Assembly: GCA_041629655.1 (NCBI GenBank)
Contig: JBFKMV010000162.1
Coordinates: 1-12,252 of the forward strand
From: JBFKMV01 sp041629655
GTDB taxonomy: Bacteria; Acidobacteriota; Polarisedimenticolia; Polarisedimenticolales; Polarisedimenticolaceae
Reading direction: 5' to 3'
DNA: 12,252 bases
Shown piece by piece: positions 7,697-12,252 of the stretch. Under the pieces are notes generated by a model. The model ran no database searches and was not told the DNA's origin. It saw only the letters and a program-made list of their open reading frames with translations. Both the position numbers and the translations under genes were made by a program. Position 1 is the stretch's first letter. Each line of letters begins with the position of its first letter.

Positions 7697-10263
7697 CGCC
7701 GCAGCGCCGCCAGCAGCTCGCGTAACGTCGCCGGCGGATGCCCGCGCTCGCGGTTGCGGCGACCGATCTCGAACGCGATCCGCCACTGCTCGCGCAGCAC
7801 GCGCCAGGCCTGTCGCACGCCGTAGCGCGGGTCGTAGATGTGCGTCGCCTCCGAGGTCACCCCGTTCAGCTCGACGATCTTGAACGCGCGGCCCTCGCGG
7901 AACGCCTGCGGCGACGGCGCGCGGGCGTCGTAGCGGCCGAACCAGAACCCGGGGTAGCCGCGGCTGATCCGCTCGACGGCCTCGCCGAGCGCGGGAGTGG
8001 CGTACTCCGCGCCGTCGAGGAACACCGCGCCCCGGCAGTGCGTGCCCAGCTCGGTCAACCGCACCCGCTCGCCGGCCGCCGGAATCCCGGACAGCCGCGC
8101 CGCGTTGGTCGTCAGGTAGTGCCGCGCCATGCCCAGCGTGCGGCGGTCGTCGAGGATCAACTCCTCCAGCGTGCGGCGTCCGTCGCCCTCGACCTCGGGC
8201 AGACGCTTGTCGGTCACGGAGAGGATCCGGCCGTGCGGCTCGCCGGGCAGGCGGTACCAGAAGATGCCCAGCTCGACGCCGGGAACGTACTCCTGGATCA
8301 GCACGTCGGTCCCGGCCCGCTCGAGGTACCCGCGAAGCTCCTCGCCCGAGCGCACGACCGCGACGCCGGAGCCGCGCTGGCCGGCGTCGGGCTTCAGCAC
8401 CACGGGGTAGTCCAGCCCCGCCTCGCGCAGGAACGACTCGGCCAGCTCGGCGCGCTTGTCCCCTGCCGCCAGCGGAAGCAGCCGGAACCGCGCGACCCAC
8501 TCCCTCGCCCCGCCGAGCCCCGACAGGATGCGCGCCTTGGACTCGCCGATGACGCCGCCGGTCTCGATGGCGGGGTTGGCGGCGGTGAACAGCAGCGGCG
8601 AGCGGTGCTTGAGGCCGAGCCACAGCACGTACGCCACCACCGGCGGGTAGAACACCCACGGCGGCCAGTACTCCCAGCGGGTGATGCGGATCCAGCGCGA
8701 CAGCAGGAGCCGCCGCCCGCGGTGCGTGAACGCCGGCACGACGACCTGGATCAGCAGCAGCAGCGCCAGCGCCACCGCGGCCAGCGCCAGCGGCGCCCAG
8801 CGGTCGGCCGCTTCCAGCCACGCCAGCATCCGGCCGCCGAGCACCGCCGAGAGGCCGACCAGCGCCGGGGTCCACAGCGCAACGGCCAGGGCGAAGTAGA
8901 ACGTGAAGGTCCAGAACCGGGTGTGCAGCACCCCCGCGCCGAAGTACACCGGCAGCCGCGTGCCGGGGAGGAACCGCGTCAGCAGCACGATCACCGGGCC
9001 GCGCTTGTCGAACCAGCGCGAGGTCAACTCGAGCTGCTCGGGGCGGATCAGCCAACGCAGCGGCGCCCGGCGCAGCGCCGGCCGGCCGAGCCAGCGCCCG
9101 GCGAGGTACAGCAGCATGTCGCCGGCGAAGATCCCGACGAAGCACGCCAGCACCGCGGAGAACAGCCCCAGCCTCCCGCCCGCCACCATCAGGCCCGCCG
9201 CGACGCAGGCCAGGTCCTCGCTGACCAGCGTCGCCGCGGCCAGCAGCCCGATCACCACCAGCAGCGTGATCCCGGTGAACGGCGGCACGCCCCCGGGGTC
9301 GAACGGTCGCGCGGCCTCGCGGACGCGCTCCGGGGAGGCGGCGGCGCGGTCCGGGGCCTCGCCGCGCTCGACGCGCTCGACGAACCCGTCCACCAGCCGC
9401 GCGATGCGCTCGCCGCGCCGGAAAGTCATGAAATGGTCGCCGGGCAGCACGACCAGCTCGCTCTGCGGCACCAGCCGGTGGTGCTCGCGCGCCGCCGCCA
9501 GCGGCACCAGCACGTCGCGCTCGCCGTGCAGGATCAGCATCGGCGGCTCGAAGCGCGAGAGCACGCCGCGCAGCGGACGCTGGTCGGTGTCGTAGAAGTT
9601 CCGGGCGTAGGCCACGTCGAGAAACGAGCCGTCGAGCAGCCCCATGTGCGGGACTCCCTCGTGGACCAGCGTCAGCGCGGCGACCTGCAGCCCGTGGATG
9701 GCGTGGTTGATCCGGTACCCGCCGAGCAGCTCCAGCTCCTGCACGCCGATGCTCGACAGCAGCACCAGCGAGGCCACGCGCGCCGGCGCGCGGTCCCAGA
9801 GCTCCAGCGCCACGCCGCCGCCCATGCTGAAACCGACGACGTGCGCGCGCTCCACGCCGAGCCGGTCGAGCAGCTCGAGCACGGCGACCGAGCCGGCGCG
9901 GATCGAGTAGTCGGGCAGGTCGCGCTCGGACTTGCCGAACCCCGGCAGGTCGGGGATCAGCAGGCGGTAGCGCTCCCGCAGCACCGGGACCAGGCCGTCG
10001 AAGTCCTGCATCCGCCCCGGGCTGCCGTGGAGCAGCAGCAGCACGGGAGCGGGATCCGGCCCCGGCGGCCGGAGGTCGCGGTAGACCACGCGGACCCCGC
10101 CCGCGAGGGTGATCGCCTGCGTGTCGGGCCCGGGCGCCGGCGGATCCGCGTCGAGGCGGCGCACCACGTGGCTGATCGAGAGCAGCACGAGCCACGCGGC
10201 GACCACGATCGTCAAGCGCCCGGGTCGCCGCCCGCGGCCGCCGTTGCCCGGTCGTTGCGTCAT
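7669..10263 (-). CDS. Fusion protein: alpha/beta-hydrolase, VTT/DedA membrane domain, ATP-grasp ligase
   Basis: An 864-residue three-part protein. Residues 1-16 are Arg-rich, followed by a membrane anchor (17-31). Residues about 50-300 are an alpha/beta-hydrolase with HGSPGR (79-84, oxyanion loop), nucleophile Ser146 in GFSMGGG, Asp250 in HGERD and His277 in GDHFM. Residues about 320-510 are a VTT/SNARE-associated (DedA) domain with the signature RFLPGTRLPVYFGAG (430-444) and several hydrophobic helices. A conserved-looking linker WEYWPPWVFYPP (530-541) and one more helix (about 540-552) lead to an ATP-grasp domain (about 555-815). That domain has Lys624, a Gly-rich loop (GQRGSGVAV, 628-636), QEYVPGVELG (657-666) and metal-binding Glu798 and Asn800 in VELNG. 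All three parts look catalytically intact. It is the last gene of the olsB-olsA-like operon, starting 13 bases after the DinB-like stop without a Shine-Dalgarno. I infer a lipid-related role. The substrate is unknown. Confidence 0.88.
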   Translation of the reverse strand: MTQRPGNGGRGRRPGRLTIVVAAWLVLLSISHVVRRLDADPPAPGPDTQAITLAGGVRVVYRDLRPPGPDPAPVLLLLHGSPGRMQDFDGLVPVLRERYRLLIPDLPGFGKSERDLPDYSIRAGSVAVLELLDRLGVERAHVVGFSMGGGVALELWDRAPARVASLVLLSSIGVQELELLGGYRINHAIHGLQVAALTLVHEGVPHMGLLDGSFLDVAYARNFYDTDQRPLRGVLSRFEPPMLILHGERDVLVPLAAAREHHRLVPQSELVVLPGDHFMTFRRGERIARLVDGFVERVERGEAPDRAAASPERVREAARPFDPGGVPPFTGITLLVVIGLLAAATLVSEDLACVAAGLMVAGGRLGLFSAVLACFVGIFAGDMLLYLAGRWLGRPALRRAPLRWLIRPEQLELTSRWFDKRGPVIVLLTRFLPGTRLPVYFGAGVLHTRFWTFTFYFALAVALWTPALVGLSAVLGGRMLAWLEAADRWAPLALAAVALALLLLIQVVVPAFTHRGRRLLLSRWIRITRWEYWPPWVFYPPVVAYVLWLGLKHRSPLLFTAANPAIETGGVIGESKARILSGLGGAREWVARFRLLPLAAGDKRAELAESFLREAGLDYPVVLKPDAGQRGSGVAVVRSGEELRGYLERAGTDVLIQEYVPGVELGIFWYRLPGEPHGRILSVTDKRLPEVEGDGRRTLEELILDDRRTLGMARHYLTTNAARLSGIPAAGERVRLTELGTHCRGAVFLDGAEYATPALGEAVERISRGYPGFWFGRYDARAPSPQAFREGRAFKIVELNGVTSEATHIYDPRYGVRQAWRVLREQWRIAFEIGRRNRERGHPPATLRELLAALRRYRREARLR

Positions 10264-10276
10264 CGGAGGCCGGCGA

Positions 10277-10807
10277 TCAATCGGCGGCCAGCGTGGCCCC
10301 TCTCCAGTGCTCGAGCGTCGAGGGCGCGACGCCGAACTCCTCGTCGGGCTCCACGCCGCTGCGCTCCAGCTCGCCGCGGATCAGCGCGTAGTGGTGGATG
10401 GTGTGGCTCTGCAGGAACTGCAGCTCGCGCGAGGCCGAGGAGCGCGTCCAGACGCTGCGCCCGGCGTCCGCCGGCCGCTCGGCGCGCACCAGCAGGTCCG
10501 AGTCCTCGTGCCGCTGCGCCAGCTGGCCCAGCTCGGCGATCAGCGACTCCAGGGCGCGGATCGCCGCGCCGCGTTCACGCTCCAGCCCGGCGTCGCGGTC
10601 CCGGCAGCCGTAATCGATGCGACCGCGCTCGATCCCGCGCAGGAAACACCGGTAGAAGTCGATCAGGTGGCGAAACTGCGGGCCCACCCCGCCGCGCGAG
10701 GCCTGCTCGTCCGGGCCGTAGGCCCCGTCGCCGATCCGGCGCAGGAGGGTCAGGCCCATCCCGAGGACTCTCGCGTTGTCGGCGGCCAGTACTGCTGCGT
10801 CGTGCAT
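10277..10807 (-). CDS. DinB-fold protein (DinB/DUF664-like four-helix bundle)
   Basis: A 176-residue helical protein. It has the DinB/YfiT-like metal-site pattern: His47 in FRHLIDFY, and His135 and His139 (H-x3-H) in SHTIHHYALI, about 90 residues further on. Family members with this triad bind a divalent metal. Related enzymes include thiol-dependent transferases (mycothiol, bacillithiol or glutathione types), but many members have no known activity. The ATG at 10807 has AGGAG (10813-10817) five bases upstream. Its start is 8 bases after the OlsA-like stop and its stop is 13 bases before the fusion gene, so it is firmly inside the operon. A role in the lipid pathway is inferred from position only. 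Confidence 0.8.
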   Translation of the reverse strand: MHDAAVLAADNARVLGMGLTLLRRIGDGAYGPDEQASRGGVGPQFRHLIDFYRCFLRGIERGRIDYGCRDRDAGLERERGAAIRALESLIAELGQLAQRHEDSDLLVRAERPADAGRSVWTRSSASRELQFLQSHTIHHYALIRGELERSGVEPDEEFGVAPSTLEHWRGATLAAD

Positions 10808-10815
10808 CGTCGCTC

Positions 10816-11577
10816 CTATGACGGGACGGGTCGGAACTGCTGAACGACCGCGCGGTGCAGCGAGACGGCCAGCACCTTGCGGTCCGCGTGCCGGATCGGC
10901 TCGTCGCCGAACCGCAGGAAGGCCGCGATCCGCGGGAGCTGGAACAGCCGCACGCAGTGATCGGCGAACGTCATCGGCCCCCACCAGCATACGTCGTTCC
11001 GGGCCGAGCCGTGGGCCGGCTCGACCTGGTAGCTCAGGCTGGCGTAGCAGACCGGGATCTCCGAGCGCGCGGCGGCCTCGAGCAGCGCCGGTTTGAAGTC
11101 CAGCACCTCGCGGCCGGCCGAGCTGGTGCCCTCGGGGAACACCACCACGCCCACCCCCCGCTCCATGGCGCCGCGGATCTGCTCGATCACGCGCGGCACG
11201 TCGCGCTTGAGCGATCGGTCGACGAACACGGTGTTGGCCGCCCGGCACAGCGCTCCCACCACGGGCCAGCCGGCGACATCGCTCCGCGCCACGAACGAGC
11301 ACTCGAGCTGGCTGGCCAGCAGCACCACGTCGACATAGCTGAGGTGGTTGGAGACCAGGAAGAACGGCGCGCGCGGCGGTCGACCCTCGACCTGCACCCG
11401 CATCCCCAGCGTCCAGGCGATCCGCCGGGCCCAGAGCCGGAACAGCCTGGCCCGCCAGCGCGTCGCCGAGCCGCCGAACCAGCGCACCGGTGGTGAGCCC
11501 ACCGCGGCGAGCACGTACAGCGCGAACGTGATCGTGGCGAACAGCGCCATCTTGGGCAGGGCGCGGAGATAGCGCAT
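10816..11577 (-). CDS. olsA: PlsC-family 1-acyl transferase, probable OlsA
   Basis: A 253-residue membrane-associated acyltransferase of the lysophosphatidate acyltransferase family. It has the catalytic NHLSYVD (H-x4-D: His78, Asp83), a block II region around FVDRSLKRD (118-126) and block III FPEGTSS (147-153), with one N-terminal hydrophobic helix (about 10-27). Length and motif order are normal for the family. Its start codon overlaps the stop of the preceding OlsB-type gene by one base (TGATG at 11575-11579), so translation is probably coupled. In the known pathway OlsB makes lyso-ornithine lipid and OlsA adds the second acyl chain on the 3-hydroxyl, so an OlsA role is the natural reading. 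A general PlsC for phosphatidate is the alternative, and motifs alone cannot separate the two. There is no Shine-Dalgarno of its own beyond the upstream coding sequence. Confidence 0.85.
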   Translation of the reverse strand: MRYLRALPKMALFATITFALYVLAAVGSPPVRWFGGSATRWRARLFRLWARRIAWTLGMRVQVEGRPPRAPFFLVSNHLSYVDVVLLASQLECSFVARSDVAGWPVVGALCRAANTVFVDRSLKRDVPRVIEQIRGAMERGVGVVVFPEGTSSAGREVLDFKPALLEAAARSEIPVCYASLSYQVEPAHGSARNDVCWWGPMTFADHCVRLFQLPRIAAFLRFGDEPIRHADRKVLAVSLHRAVVQQFRPVPS

Positions 11578-12252
11578 CACTCGAAGATCATCCTGTACAG
11601 GCCGGGATCGATGGCCGCGCTGTCGACGAGCACCAGGTAGTCGATGGTCTTGAAGCACCGGTCGATCGCCGGGGGTCCGCAGACCTGGGCGCCGTACCGC
11701 AGGTACATCCGGAACAGCTTGGGCACCTTGACCGGGCCGGGCTCGGGCGGGCCGTCGCCGATGTCGCACTCCCAGCCCGGCAGCGGCCGCACCGCGAGGT
11801 CGCTGCGGACCTGCCCGTTGGCGCGCAGGTGCGCCATCACCCGCCAGGCCTCGTGCGGGTCCTGGCTGGTCAGCGAGCAGCAGCCGAAGAAGTAACGCCT
11901 GTGGTTGTGCAGCATGTAGGCCGCGAGACCCCGCCACAGCAGGAACAGCACGCGACGGTTGCGGTGCTCGGCGGCCACGCAGGCGCGGCCCAGCTCGACG
12001 GACTGCTCGATCACCGGGCGGGTCAGTCCGGCCAGGTCGAACTCCCCCGCCGAGTAGAAACCCTCGTGGGCCTCGGCCATCGACGCCGTCTGCAGGCGGT
12101 AGGTCCCGATCACCTCGTCCGTCGCCCGCTCCTCGACCAGCAGGTGGTGGCACACCGGGTCGAAGCGGTCCTGGTCGAGCCCGGTCGCGAAGGACTCCGC
12201 CAGCCCCTCGCCCAGCTCGAGGTTGAACACCCGGAAACGCAAGGCCTGCATC
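11577..12252 (-). CDS. olsB: OlsB-type N-acyltransferase (GNAT fold), 5' end outside the window
   Basis: At least 224 residues are visible. The first Met (codon 12249-12251) is probably internal, because MQALRFRVFNLELGEG corresponds to an inner QALRYRVF..ELG segment of the family, so the N-terminus lies beyond the window edge. Family features: EQSVELGRACVAAEHR (82-97, the acyl-donor-binding strand and turn), LLWRGLAAYM (104-113), FFGCCSLTSQD (121-131) and the C-terminal KLFRMYLRYGAQV...AIDRCFKTIDYLVLVD. This is the OlsB/hemolysin-like acyltransferase family (Acetyltransf_5), which moves a 3-hydroxyacyl chain from acyl carrier protein to the alpha-amino group of ornithine to make lyso-ornithine lipid. 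Other amino-acid acceptors occur in the family and cannot be excluded. It is first of the visible operon genes and overlaps the OlsA-type gene by one base. Confidence 0.85.
   Translation of the reverse strand, partial: MQALRFRVFNLELGEGLAESFATGLDQDRFDPVCHHLLVEERATDEVIGTYRLQTASMAEAHEGFYSAGEFDLAGLTRPVIEQSVELGRACVAAEHRNRRVLFLLWRGLAAYMLHNHRRYFFGCCSLTSQDPHEAWRVMAHLRANGQVRSDLAVRPLPGWECDIGDGPPEPGPVKVPKLFRMYLRYGAQVCGPPAIDRCFKTIDYLVLVDSAAIDPGLYRMIFE

Noticed and set aside
7738..10821. Open frame of about 1027 codons on the plus strand, antisense to the fusion and DinB-like genes
   Set aside because: Its product is low-complexity Arg/Ala/Gln/His-rich and runs across two recognisable minus-strand genes. 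Long antisense frames are expected in DNA with such high third-position GC.
11577..12252. Met at 12249-12251 as the true OlsB-type start
   Set aside because: The visible N-terminus begins inside the conserved QALRYRVF-like segment, so the natural start almost certainly lies outside the window.

Overview
This window is very GC-rich bacterial DNA with almost no non-coding space. The two largest gaps are 610-803 (194 bp) and 3041-3210 (170 bp). Lipoprotein signals, a type IV prepilin-like N-terminus, a hybrid sensor kinase and an OlsB/OlsA-type lipid operon suggest a Gram-negative, probably environmental bacterium. High-GC groups such as Acidobacteriota, Myxococcota or other delta-like lineages would fit, but I cannot place it from the sequence. 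I see no RNA genes, insertion sequences, CRISPR arrays or phage genes.

Layout, left to right. (a) 37-609, minus: a cysteine-rich predicted lipoprotein of unknown function. (b) 804-2358, plus: a two-gene unit with a lone pseudopilin-like protein and a 361-residue bitopic membrane protein. (c) 2375-3040, minus: a three-domain DtxR/MntR-type metalloregulator. It is divergent from (d) 3211-5856, plus: an 881-residue membrane hybrid histidine kinase with PAS and two receiver domains. The gap between them is locally AT-rich and holds stacked short inverted repeats and a good promoter. (e) 5861-6619, minus: a crotonase-fold protein with only one of the two hydratase glutamates. It is divergent from (f) 6668-7420, plus: a DJ-1/PfpI-fold predicted lipoprotein. 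(g) 7472-7696, plus: a 74-residue four-cysteine protein whose 3' end overlaps the next operon. (h) 7669-12252, minus: a tight four-gene operon read right to left. It contains an OlsB-type N-acyltransferase (cut by the window edge), a PlsC/OlsA-type O-acyltransferase overlapping it by one base, a DinB-fold protein, and an 864-residue fusion of alpha/beta-hydrolase, VTT/DedA membrane domain and ATP-grasp ligase.

The operon at the right is the most interesting part. OlsB plus OlsA is the known two-step route to acylated amino-acid (ornithine) lipids. Directly downstream, one polypeptide combines a predicted extracytoplasmic hydrolase, a DedA-type membrane domain (the superfamily includes lipid scramblases and flippases) and an ATP-dependent carboxylate ligase. 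I infer a possible pathway that further modifies, translocates or remodels the aminolipid. This is a hypothesis from context and domain content, not a demonstrated function.

A second pattern concerns gene starts. Genes with a clear Shine-Dalgarno sequence have ordinary leaders. Four genes that begin transcription units and lack one (2375-3040, 5861-6619, 6668-7420, 7472-7696) each have a TANNNT hexamer ending 6 to 12 bases before the start codon, which is the expected signature of leaderless or near-leaderless transcription.
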